64,000 nucleotides of DNA, from assembly GCA_028274465.1 (NCBI GenBank), contig CM051458.1:73533766-73597765 (forward strand), read 5' to 3'. Source of the stretch: Plantago ovata (taxonomy: Eukaryota > Streptophyta > Magnoliopsida > Lamiales > Plantaginaceae). The first letter of the stretch is position 1. The number at the start of each line of letters is the position of its first letter. Made by a program: the position numbers and the translations under genes. Positions 11,528 through 21,975 of this stretch are shown here, piece after piece. The notes under the pieces were generated by a model, which was not told where the DNA came from, did no database searches, and was given only the letters and a program-made list of their open reading frames with translations.

Positions 11528-13008
11528 TGTTAGAAACTTGTAATTTTTGATGAGCAATTAACCATGCTAAATTAAGTAAAGTCCAGTAACTAGTACTCTT
11601 AAGGTCCATAGGAATTTATAATTTGAAGGACATTGTAAAAGAGGAACGTTTGTTGAAAGACTTAGTGTAGGTACTAGTTAGGTTCTTAAGCCTGCTGATG
11701 ATGTAATTTGTTTTCACAAACAAACTATTGAAGACCTAGAACCGCTCAGAAAGTGGAAAATTCAAGGACTCAAGACTTAGAAGACTTCACAAAGTGAGAA
11801 TTTCAGCAACAGCTTGCATAAGTGAAAATCTATATGACAAAGTAGGTTGTGCTTGCTGAAACTGAGATCGACCACTTGCTGACAACATATGTGACCTCCT
11901 TGCTGGAGAGTACTTGCATTTTGGCTCCAACGTTCATATTTGAATTTGATTCAAAAGAACATTAAATGCAAAGTTAAGCACGCGAAGAACATGAAGACAA
12001 GAAGACAAATGAAGAGCGCTGTTGAAAGTACAAAAGCAAGATAGTGACATCTTAAGGTACAAAACCTTAGGATTTGAAATTCAAACGGCTCCCTTGAGAC
12101 ACTATAAATAGAAGACCTTAGGCTGAGTAGAAGGGTGTGTCAACAACGTGATCGAACTCTCACTTGTGCTTTAAACACTCAAATCCTTCTCTACTCTTTA
12201 CTGCCTATTGATCCGTTCCAAGACTTAAGCTTGAAACAAAATCTACTTGTGAAGAAGTAGAACATTGAAAGCTAAGAAATTAGTTAAGTGTTCTTTCTTT
12301 TAAACAAGAAGAAATCTTGACACTAGAAACAACAAACTTGCTTACTGCAAAGTATTACAAGTTGTGTTTCTTTAGATTACTTGTTATAGCTGCAAAGTTA
12401 TATTCAAGTTATCTCATCCCAAACCTCTATAACTGATAAACACCCTTATTCAGGCGTGAAATTCAGGGGGAATTAATCAAGTATAGTTTTGCTCATTAAG
12501 TGTCCCAAGTTTGGTGGAGAACAAGGTCTAGTTCTCTAGTTTAGGTTGGAAACAAGGCAAGTGTGCTTTGGTTTCTGAGAATCATTAGTGATAGGATTTG
12601 TAAGGAACCTCATATCTTATCATAGTGGATTCAGTCCTACAAAGGACAAAGTGGATTAGTTGAGAGATTACGCCACTCTCAGATACCACTATAAAAGTGC
12701 TTGTGTGATTTACTTTCCTACACTTAGTTTTCAGCAAGCTACTTTGTTTTACACTGTTATTCTGTTTACTTGCTGAAACTAGTTTTCTGACAAAAGTACT
12801 TATTGTAAAAGACTTCCGCACTCTGTTCTTAAGTATCAGCAAATTCATTACTGAAAGGTAATAAGCACTTGTTGAGAAAGTTAAGTATCAGAAAACTCAT
12901 TACTGAAAAGTAATAAGTACTTGCTGAGAAAGTTTTAAATGAAGAAAAGTTTGAAAAGACTATTCACCCCCCCCCCTAGTCTTTTCTTATTGTTTAAAGG
13001 GACCAACA
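11528..13008 (+). repeat. Element A 5' LTR (1481 bp)
   Basis: Starts TGTTAGAAACTTG and ends GGGACCAACA, matching 61203-62704. It has one U3 hairpin (11707-11724), a TATA box at 12103-12110, and the poly-C-loop hairpin at 12953-12986 near its 3' end. Confidence 0.92.
12103..12110 (+). promoter_or_regulatory. TATA box of A 5' LTR
   Basis: TATAAATA in the context CACTATAAATAGA. The same box occurs at the same LTR position in C (18543), C 3' LTR (28514), A 3' LTR (61808), and in B on the minus strand (14639-14646, 41253-41260). Confidence 0.75.
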
Positions 13009-13010
13009 AG

Positions 13011-13022
13011 TGGTATCAGAGC
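13011..13022 (+). other. A primer binding site, tRNA-Met type
   Basis: TGGTATCAGAGC two bases after the LTR end, the usual initiator tRNA-Met site of plant copia elements. Confidence 0.9.
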
Positions 13023-13121
13023 TGGAGGTTTGTTTAACCTTCAGCACTGAACCTAGATCCCCTTAGGTGCTTTCCGTAAATCACTTTCACTTGATCAATT
13101 TGGTAGTTATTTTCTGACAGG

Positions 13122-13740
13122 ATGTCTTTAGTAGACGCTCCTTTGCTGAACAACATGATGCTACAACATGATGCTACATCTTGAGGCCATTAGTGATGAG
13201 ATGGTGACTGTCATAAACGATGGCCCAATCAAGATCACTAAAGTTGAAAGAAGCTTTCCTCACATGACCACAGATACTTGTGGAAAGGAAACTATCTTAG
13301 GAGAACCGGTCGACACTGTCGTACCAAAACAAAGAGAGGAATGGACTTCAGATGAAGCCAAAAATATTCCATCTTGATGGCCAAGCAAGAAACATCATTA
13401 TTCGATCTACTCCAGATACTATACAGTGCAAACTGTGGGGTGCTAAAACTTCTAAGGAAGCTTGGAAAATGGTTCAAGATCTTTGTGCTGGATCTGACAA
13501 AACCAAGGAAAACAAACTCGAAGTACTAAAGTTGAAGTTTCAAAACTTCAAACAAGGTGCCAATGAGTCACTGGAAGACTTGGACTTCAGATTCACAACT
13601 CTTGTGAGTGAAATGGCTGCCTTAGGTGTTGGAAACTTCTATTCAGATTCTGAAAAGGTGAAAACCATTATCAGAAGTCTTAATCAAGAATGGATCCACA
13701 CTCAGAACTTCTACTACAATCAAAGATTGCCAAACATCAC
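13122..13740 (+). pseudogene. gag: Element A gag, 5' fragment
   Basis: It starts with the same ATGTCTTTAG context as the gag of C at 19569. It is damaged early: a block around the KLENYEKW motif is lost, a 13-base AACATGATGCTAC is duplicated in tandem, and a frameshift lies near 13355. The remaining frames match the first 200 or so codons of the copia-type gag of C. It ends abruptly at 13740 where the B 3' LTR begins; the rest of gag, protease, integrase and most of RT are absent. Confidence 0.88.
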
Positions 13741-15308
13741 TTTAAACAACAAGAAAAGACTAGAGGGGGGGGGGTGAATAGTCTTTTCAAACTTTCGTCG
13801 TTTAAAAACTTTCTCAGCAAGTACTTATTACTTTTCAGTAATGAGTTTGCTGATACTTAACTTTCTCAGCAAGCGCAAGCTACTTCTCAGTAACTAGGTT
13901 TGCTGATACTTAAAATCAGAGAGCGGAAGTCTTTAATACAATAAGTGCTTTGACAGTAAGTGATAGTTTCAGCAAGTGATGTGAGTGACTGTGTACAGAT
14001 AGATATGCTTTGCTGAAAACTAAGTACAGTAAGTAAATCACACAATAACTTTTTATAATGGTATCTGAGAGTGGCGTAATCTCTCAACTAATCTACTTTG
14101 TCCTTTCTAGGACTGAATCCACTAAGATAACATTGAGGTTCCTTACAACACCTATCTAGAGCGATCCAAACAGAAACCAAAGCACACTTGCTTCGTTTCC
14201 AACCTAACTAGAGAACGAAACCTTGTTCTCCACCAAACTTGGGATTTTTAATCAGCAACACTATGCTTGATTAAGTTCCCCCTGAATATCACGCCTAAAA
14301 CGGTGTATTTTCAGTTAGAGAGGTTTGGGATGAGATAACTTAATTATAACTTATTCAGTTACAACAAGTAATCTAAGAAACAAAACTTTGAATACTTTGC
14401 AGTAAACAAGTTTGATTGTTTCTGGTGTCAAGACTTGTTCTTGTTCGAAAGAAAGAAAGAACACTTAACTAATTTCTTAGTTGTGTAAATTCTACTTCTT
14501 CACAAGTAGCTTTTTCAAGCTTTAAGTCTTGGAACGGATAAATAGCAGTAAAGAGTATTTGAAGGGTATGTGAGTTTAAGCACAAGTGAGAGTATGATCA
14601 CGTTGTTGACACACTTCAACTTTTTTCCGGATGACCTCTATTTATAGTGAAAATAAGGAGCCGTTTGAATTTTAAATTCTAAGGCTTTTGTTCCTTAAGA
14701 TGTCACTATCTTGCTTTTGTACTTTCAGCAGCGTCCTTGTTTGTCTTCTAGTCTTCATGTCCTTCGCGTGTATGCTTTGCATTAAATGCTTATTTGAATG
14801 AAATTCAAACAGTAACATTGGAGCGCAAATACAAGTACTTTCAGCAAGAGGTCACAAATGTTCCATCAGCAAGTGGTCAGTCTCAGTTTCAGCAAGCACA
14901 ACCTACTCTGTCGTTTAGATTTTCACTTATGCAATGTTGTTGCTGAAATTTCCACTTTCTGAGCAACATGTGCCTTTGTAGATACCAGTCTTCAGAAATC
15001 ATCTAGTCTTTAGATCTTCGAATTCTTCAAGTTTCTGAGCGGTTCTAAATGCTTCAATAGTTTGTTTGTGTAAACAAAGTACATCATCAGCAAATGCTTC
15101 AATAGGTTGTATTTCTTTTCAGAAAACAAGATACATCATAAGCGGTAAAACCAACCTATCTAGCACCTACTCTAAGTCTTCAGCAAACGTTCCTCTTTTA
15201 CAATGTCCTTAAAATTCTAAATTCCTATGGACCTTAAGAGTACTAGTTACTGGACTTTCCTTAATTTAGCATGGTTAATTGCTCATCAAAATTACAAGTT
15301 TCCTAACA
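13741..15308 (-). repeat. Element B 3' LTR (outer 10 bp missing)
   Basis: On the minus strand it starts TGTTAGGAAACTTGTAATTT at 15308. It should end GGGACCAACA but stops at GTTTAAA (13741), losing the last 10 bases. Apart from that it aligns along its length with 40343-41922. The TATA box is at 14639-14646 (minus) and the poly-C-loop hairpin at 13753-13788. Confidence 0.92.
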
Positions 15309-15323
15309 AATTTCCCCCTTTTT
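15309..15323 (-). other. B polypurine tract
   Basis: The minus strand reads AAAAAGGGGGAAATT directly before the 3' LTR. It is identical to the tracts of C (27809-27823) and A (61188-61202). Confidence 0.9.
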
Positions 15324-15571
15324 GATGTTAGCAATCCATGGCTAAATTAATTGTTACCCTTTTAGAGGTTTTTGATGTTGAATAAATCAGTTGATTAATG
15401 CAAGCATACTTGAATAATTAAACAGTAAGCATAAGTAAATTGCATAATCAAAAAACAATAAGAGTCAAAAGCTTCATTGCTGATAGTTATCTTTCAGTAA
15501 GTTTACAGGAAAGAGCAGAGATAACTACACAGAATCAGCAAACAAAACTTAAACAGAACTATTACAGAGAG

Positions 15572-17418
15572 TTAAGCTCTTTCAGAGGATTTTCTCAAAA
15601 TCTCTCTTACACTCTTCTCAGCAAGTGCAGTGAATTCAATACAGTCCTTTTCGTAATCTTCAAGTAGTTTACGGACTTGTAGTTGAAGAATCCTTGCATT
15701 TTTGCAGGCGGTATGATAATGCTTTTCAGCATTCATTTCCATGTAGTGAGTTACCCACAAATGCATGCCCCAATTGCAGGCATGGAGAAGCTGTGTATCT
15801 GAAATGCTTTTAGGATGAATCCTTAGCCAGAGAAGATCTTCTTCTTGATCCTTAGGAGTGAGATAGAAATACTCATAAGGAATCAATCCAATTCTCTTCT
15901 TTGTTTTCTTGGTCACGGGGTCAGAGTAATAAGCAATGTCAATTGGTTTTATCAATTCAGGTTCTTGTCTTATAGACTTACCAATTGCAGTTCTTCTTAC
16001 TGAGACTTCCATATTCATCCACCTCCCAGCAATATTTCTTGGTAGGGACTCAGCCCTTTCTTTCCTTTTTACCTTGAGATCAATCCAAGTGAACATTTGG
16101 TTCAGTATAGCTGTTGGAAAGAACTCATTCACCAGCAAATCTTCCAGCTTTAAGATCCAGCAACCATGAACGTTTCTGATCACGTTCTGAGTGGTTTCAT
16201 CATTGTTGGTCTTTGTATATTCAATGCCGGAGCCAATAGCAATGCTGGCCAGCCTCTTTTCTTCCTGTCTTTGCCTTCTTATTCTTGACTTTGCATTGTC
16301 TTGATCTCTTGCTGAAGATCTTGAGTCAGAAGAGAACTGCTTTGAATGGCCAGTCGGAGTTAAGGCTGTAATTGGTTTAGCTCTTATGGCTTGAGCTATT
16401 GTCTGATTGTCATCATCATCATCATCTTCATTCAGAGCTTTATGAATTTCAGTATGACAGAATCCTTGAGTTTCAGCAACAGTTTTTCTCTTTTTGGGAC
16501 TTGCTGAATTTAACTCAGATTCTGCTTGTCTTTTAGAACTTTGCTCTTTTTCAGCAAGAGGTTCTATGGTCAGTGGCGCTTCAACAGTAGGAGGGGTTTT
16601 CTTTCTTGAAGTTCTCTTTTGTTTATCTTCCCCCTTAGACATGGATTGCATCATCGGAGTAATGTGCAAAGAGAAGAACTCATTGCAGTTTTCAGCAGAG
16701 TACTTAGGCTGTTGTATTTCATGATGATTGCTTGCTGATCAGAAGTCAGCTTTGACAATTCTTGCTTAATACTCGCCATATTCTCCTCATGTCTGCACTC
16801 TGTTGCGGCCTTTTCTTCCATGAAAGTCTGAGCCTTGACTAATGCAGACTTTGCTAGCCGGAGTGCTTGACTTACATCTTCTTCATAGCTCTTGTGATAA
16901 AGACTGATGTCTTTCTGAGCTATTGTAAGTGTAGTAGTGCGTCTCAGCACAGTAGCCAATACTTTTCCAATATCAAGCGGGCTCTCAGCAAGCAATGCAT
17001 CATCTTCAGCTTTGCAGGCTTTGTGGACTTCCCTAAGTGCCAAAATTCTTGGAGTAAACACCTCCACACGTGGAAACGGCACTAGATTAGGGGTCAAGGA
17101 ATGAACTTTAAGCTCTGAAGCAAATTGATCATCTTGTAACAGCAATTCTCCTCTCAAGTCATCTCCTTCATCATTTTCATAGTCAGGAGGAGGAATTTCG
17201 ACCACTTTGGGGTCTTTCTTGGAATTTTCATCCTCATTTGCTGATAGATCATCTTCATCCTCAAATTCATCAAGGCCAGCAACCTTGGAACCTAAGTCGG
17301 CAGCTTCATTCCCTTTTGGTTGAGTGGTTGCTGATGGCAACGCTTCAGACTCAACGACTGAAGTTTCACCAGTAGTAGGTTTTAATTGAGTAGTTGCCGA
17401 GGGCAACGTTTGAGACTT
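15572..17418 (-). pseudogene. Element B ORF4, C-terminal part
   Basis: Two overlapping open pieces (16651-17406 and 15572-16669) are one gene with a single-base loss near 16660, judged against the A copy at 59259-60929. The product is acidic and Glu/Ala/Thr-rich at first, then has a helical stretch, a basic segment with a KKRK motif and a Asp-rich run. It ends in a conserved domain of about 200 residues containing ILKLEDLL, PYEYFYLT and W-x-MHLW motifs. I do not recognise this domain. The family position (after pol) is where Sirevirus relatives carry an env-like gene, but I see no membrane segment or signal peptide. G interrupts it at 17419. Confidence 0.8.
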
Positions 17419-17810
17419 TGATGAATGTGTATTTTACACTTTCATTCGAGTCTTTTTCACCTATTTTAGCTATCCTCTATGTTAATTTAGCTATATTTTA
17501 GTGCATTTTATTAGAATAGTGTCACGTTTCCCTTTAGTCTTTATTTTACAGGTTTTGGTTGAAAAACGAGGTTTTCCGGGCAATTATATTGAAGTTGACA
17601 AGGAATTGGTGTTCCAGAAGCCTATTTGGAGTATCTGAAAGATTCCGGATAGGATTTGAAGTCTAGGGGTCGAATCCGGAGGTTAGAAGGCCACTAGAAG
17701 TCAGAAACCGAGTCCGAAAAGGGGAAGAAATCCAAAAACACGTCGAAAACGCGTTCCGAGCCGAGTTTTACTCCCGGGCGAATCGCCCGGGATGTGGGGC
17801 GAATCGCCCC
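17419..17810 (+). repeat. G solo LTR, first segment
   Basis: Matches the start of the D LTR. It ends inside the GC-rich hairpin cluster: one complete hairpin at 17773-17791 (CCCGGGCGAATCGCCCGGG), and the next hairpin's right arm is split at 17810 by element C. Confidence 0.93.
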
Positions 17811-18542
17811 TGTTAGGAAACTTGTAATTTTGATGAGCAATTAACCATGCTAAATTAAGAACAGTCCAGTAACTAGTACTCTTAAGGTCCATAGGAATTT
17901 AGAATTTTAAGGACATTGTAAAAGAGGAACGTTTTCTGATGACTTAGTTAGGTGTTAGATAAGTTATTTCTTTTGCGTATGATGTATTTTATTTTCTGAA
18001 AAGAAAATATCTTATTGATGCTTAGCTTATGATGTATCTTATTTTCTGAAAAGAAAATAACCTATTGAAGCATTTGCTGAAGATATATTTTGTTTATTAT
18101 AAACAAATTTATTGAAGCAAATAAGAAGCCGGTCAGAATCTTGAAGACTTTTGAAGATCTGAAGACTTGAAGATTTCGAAGACTTGAAGACTTGAAGATT
18201 GCTGAAGACTGGTAAGGCACGTGTTGCTCAGAAAGTGGAATTTTCAGCAACAGCATTGCATAAGTGAAAATCTGAAAGGCAGAGTAGGTTGTGCTTGCTG
18301 AAACTGAGACTGACCACTTTCTGATAAACATATGTGACCTCTTGTTGAATGTACGTGAATTTGCGCTCCAATGTTACTGTTTGAATCCTATTCAAATGTG
18401 CATTTAATGCATAGCATGCACGCGAAGGACATGAAGACTAGAAGACAAACAAAGTCGCTGCTAAAAGTACAAAAGCAAGATAGTGACATGTTAAGGAACA
18501 AAAGCCTTAGGATTTGAATTTCAAATGGCTCCTTACTTGCAC

Positions 18543-18550
18543 TATAAATA
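18543..18550 (+). promoter_or_regulatory. TATA box of C 5' LTR
   Basis: TATAAATA in CACTATAAATAGAGG. It is the likely promoter of the C genomic RNA, leaving a leader of roughly 0.9 kb before the primer site. A palindromic GCATTTAATGC lies upstream at 18400-18410 and recurs upstream of the internal TATA box in the pol-ORF3 spacer. Confidence 0.75.
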
Positions 18551-19274
18551 GAGGTCATCCGGCAAAGAGTTGAAGTGTGTCAACAACGTGATCAAACTCT
18601 CACTTGTGCTTAAAAACTCACAAACCTTCAAACACTCTTACTGCCATTGACCCGTTCCAAGACTTAAAGCTTGAAAAAGCTACTTGTTAAGAAGTAGAAC
18701 AAACTCGGCTAAGAAATTAGTTAAGTGTTCTTTCTTTCGAACAAGAACAAGTCTTGACACCAGAAACAATCAAACTTATTTACTGCAAAGTATTCCAAGT
18801 TGTGTTTCTTAGATTACTTGTTGTAACTGAATAAGTTATAATTAAGTTATTTCACCCCAAAACTCTCTAACTGAAAATACACCCTTTCAGGCTTGATATT
18901 CAGGGGGAACTTAATCGAGCATAGTTTTGCTGATTAAAAGTACCAAGTTTGGTGGAGAACAAGGTTGAGTTCTCTAGTTTAGGTTGGAGACAAAGCAAGT
19001 GTGCTTTGGTTTCTGTTGAATCGCTTTAGATAGGAGATTTTAAGGAACCTCAATCATATATTAGTGGATTCAGTCCTAGAAAGGACAAAGTGGATTAGTT
19101 GAGAGATTACGCCACTCTCAGATACCACTATAAAAGCGTTTGTGTGATTTACTTACTGCATTTAGCTTTCAGCAAATTATATCTGTTTGTACACAGTCAC
19201 TCACTTCACTTGCTGAAACCCTTCACTTGCTGAAAGAGCACTTATTGTTTCAAAGACTTCCGCTCTCTGATTTT

Positions 19275-19379
19275 AAGTATCAGCAAACCAAGCTACTGTA
19301 AAGTAACTTACGCTTGCTGAGAAAGTTAAGTATCAGCAAACTCATTACTGAAAAGTATTAAGTACTTGCTGAGAAAGTT
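19275..19379 (+). repeat. Imperfect 53-base tandem pair in C LTR
   Basis: Two units (19275-19327 and 19328-19379) both start AAGTATCAGCAAAC and end CTTGCTGAGAAAGTT. The same pair is seen in the C 3' LTR before 29350. Confidence 0.85.
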
Positions 19380-19396
19380 TTAAACGACGAAAGTTT

Positions 19397-19434
19397 GAAA
19401 AGACTATTCACCCCCCCCCCCCTCTAGTCTTTTC
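19397..19434 (+). repeat. Poly-C-loop hairpin near LTR 3' end
   Basis: Perfect 10-bp arms GAAAAGACTA (19397-19406) and TAGTCTTTTC (19425-19434) enclose a run of C. Equivalent hairpins occur in all six LTRs of this family, with C runs of different length. Confidence 0.9.
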
Positions 19435-19458
19435 TTGTTGTTTAAAGGGACCAACAAG

Positions 19459-19470
19459 TGGTATCAGAGT
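19459..19470 (+). other. C primer binding site, tRNA-Met type
   Basis: TGGTATCAGAGT, two bases after the 5' LTR. The last base differs from the usual TGGTATCAGAGC. Confidence 0.88.
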
Positions 19471-19568
19471 AGGAGGTTCTTTAGTCTTCTGCACTGAACC
19501 TAGATCCCCTTAAGTTCTTTCCGTAAATCACTCTCACTTGATCAGTTTGGTAGTGCTTTGCTGACAGG

Positions 19569-21970
19569 ATGTCTTTAGGAGATGCTCCCTTGCTGAAGCT
19601 GGAAAATTACGAGAAATGGCGAAACAACATGATGCTACATCTTGAGGCCATTAGTGATGAGATGGTCACCGTCATTAATGATGGACCTATCAAGATCACC
19701 AAGGTTGAAAGGAGTTTCCTTCACAAGACCACTGAAGCTGGAAAGGAAACCATCCTAGGCGAACCATCAGATACGGTTGTGCCAAAACCAAGAGAGGAAT
19801 GGAATTCTGACGAAGCAAAGAGATTCCGTCTTGATGGCCAAGCTAGAAACATCATCATTCGATCAACTCCGGATACCATACAGTGCAAACTGTGGGGTGC
19901 TAAGACTGCAAAGGAAGCTTGGAAAATGGTTCAAGATCTTTGTGCTGGATCTGACAAGAACAAGGAAAACAAACTTGAAGTACTTAAATTAAAGTTTCAA
20001 AACTTTAAGCAAGGTGCTAACGAGTCACTGGAAGACTTGGACTTCAGATTCACAACTCTTGTTAGTGAAATGGCAGCGCTGGGTGTTGGAAATCTTTATT
20101 CAGATTCTGAGAAAGTGAAAACTATCATCAGAAGTTTGAATCAAGAATGGATCCATACTCAGAATTTCTATTATAATCAAGGAATGCCTGACATTACACC
20201 AACAGAGTTGTTCTCTCATCTTGCTACTGTCAATTATGAGACAAAGCAAAGAGAAAATGTGTTTGCTGAAAAATCGCAAAACATTGCTCTTGCTGCAAAG
20301 CCGTCATCTTCTGAAAAGAAGAATGATAAAGAGCCTGCTGATGAAAATGCTTTAGTTTTTAATAACATGAAGAAGTTCATCAGTAAGGAACTTGAAAGGC
20401 GAAAAGCAAAAGAGAAGCTGAAAAAGCATCTTGGTAACAACTACCATAAGTACAAGAATGATACTAGCTCGCTGAACAAGCAAGCTCAGCAAGCTACATC
20501 TTCAGAAGAACCAGCAGTTGGAAATGATCTATGTTTTTACTGCAAAAATCCTGGACACTTCAAAGCTAATTGCCCTTTGCTGAAAGGCAAATCTGCTGAA
20601 AAGAAGAAGAAGTTCAAAAGAGCTTTCATTGCTGAAGAAAAGAAGAAGCTTCAAGCAAAAATCGATGCATTGTGTATTGATACAAGCTCCGAAGATAGTG
20701 AGGATGAAAGTTCAGACACCGACGATGAAGAAGCCACTCTAGACGTGGAGATTGGCAAAGAAGTGTGTGGAATAGCTATGGAAGCTTATCCAGATGTGTC
20801 GAACTACGAATTCTGCCTCTACCTCTGACTCAGATTCAGAAAGTGAAGACGAGATTGACCTTGACAAGATTCAAGGAGAAATCGAAAGATTTGAGAAACT
20901 CTCAGCAAACAGCAAGAGAAACTTCAACTTGCTAAAACTCTGACCAAGCAAACTACTGAAAAGTATGTTTTGCTGAAAGAAGAGACAGAAGAAAAGGATG
21001 CTGAAATAAGGCGTCTTAAGAAGTTGAAAAGATTGCTGAGGCTGCAGAGAAAAATTCTCAAATGGCATTAGAATTGGAAGAGTATCAGTCCTCAATTCTA
21101 AAATTACTTGCTGAAATCCAAGAAATGAAAAAGATGAAAATCAATTTCAAATCCTATGTGGAAGCAAGTAATACGCTGACTGAACTAAACTCTTATTTGA
21201 GAGATCCATCTCAAAAAGAAGGTTTAGGAGCAACGTGCGAAAGTGATAATGTAGAAATCTTGAGAAAAGATAAATCACCTATCTCCTTTGTACGTGCTAC
21301 TGATAGTAGTCCTCCAGTAATCTATCAGTTTGGTCAAACTAAGGTTGCTGAAACATGCAATCAAGTACCTATGACCATAAAGCCCGCTGTTGCTACTCAA
21401 AGTAACAAGACTTTAAACGGAAAACAGGTTGCTGAGAAGCAAACTGGAAAGAAAAAGAATGCCGTGAAGCATTCCGCCAAACAAGTTGCTGAAAAGCAAG
21501 TTGTTAAGACTAAAGGCAAGATTACTAAAAGTAATCAGAAGTCCTTTGCTGACAAACCTGAATCAAGTAAGGTTGCTGAAGCTAAAGCTCAGCATTCTCC
21601 GAAAAGTGGACTAGGTTTCAAAACCAAGCAAAGTCAACTTTTTCATGAGTATAAGCAAAGTCAGCAAAGATACTTCAAAGAGATGAAGAAAATCAAGCCT
21701 AAGAGTTCTGAAAAGACTCCTAATGCTAGGACTAGAAAGAACCTTGCTAGAAAAGAACTTACTGAAAAGTATGTTCAGCAAAAAGGTCAACAGAGCAAGA
21801 CACCACATCAGAAAGTGGATTTGACCAGCACGAGTCAAAAGTCTTTCAACTCAAATCCTCCTAGTTCCTCAGCAAGTAGAAAACAAGTCAAAGTTGAAAA
21901 ACTTCAGACTTGGGTTTCCACTGGACGCATTCTTGAACATGTTAATGGACATCCATCTTTGGATAATTAA
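19569..21970 (+). pseudogene. gag: Element C gag (copia type), frameshifted
   Basis: The first piece, 19569-20828 (419 codons), holds a copia-type gag region opening with LLKLENYEKWRNNM and a CCHC zinc knuckle at about residues 321-334 (C-x2-C-x4-H-x4-C), then a Lys/Glu-rich acidic tail. Compared with the B gag, 23 bases are lost at about 20818, shifting the frame. A further single-base loss lies near 20897. The C-terminal piece 21062-21970 continues with a predicted coiled-coil region and a basic Lys-rich end. A coiled coil in gag is known from Sireviruses. It stops at TAA 21968-21970, one codon phase away from pol. Confidence 0.92.
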
Positions 21971-21975
21971 CTTGT

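Larger units (their letters stand above)
17811..19456 (+). repeat. Element C 5' LTR (1646 bp)
   Basis: TGTTAGGAAACTTG...GGGACCAACA. Features: three U3 hairpin modules (17990-18009, 18040-18059, 18089-18107), a GAAGACTTGAAGAT-type short repeat region at about 18140-18210, a TATA box at 18543-18550, an imperfect tandem pair at 19275-19379, and the poly-C-loop hairpin at 19397-19434. Confidence 0.95.

Noticed and set aside
15572-16669. Host nuclear protein gene with Asp-rich and basic segments
   Set aside because: It has a counterpart at the same place in element A (59259-60929) and lies between pol and the 3' LTR, so it belongs to the retrotransposon.
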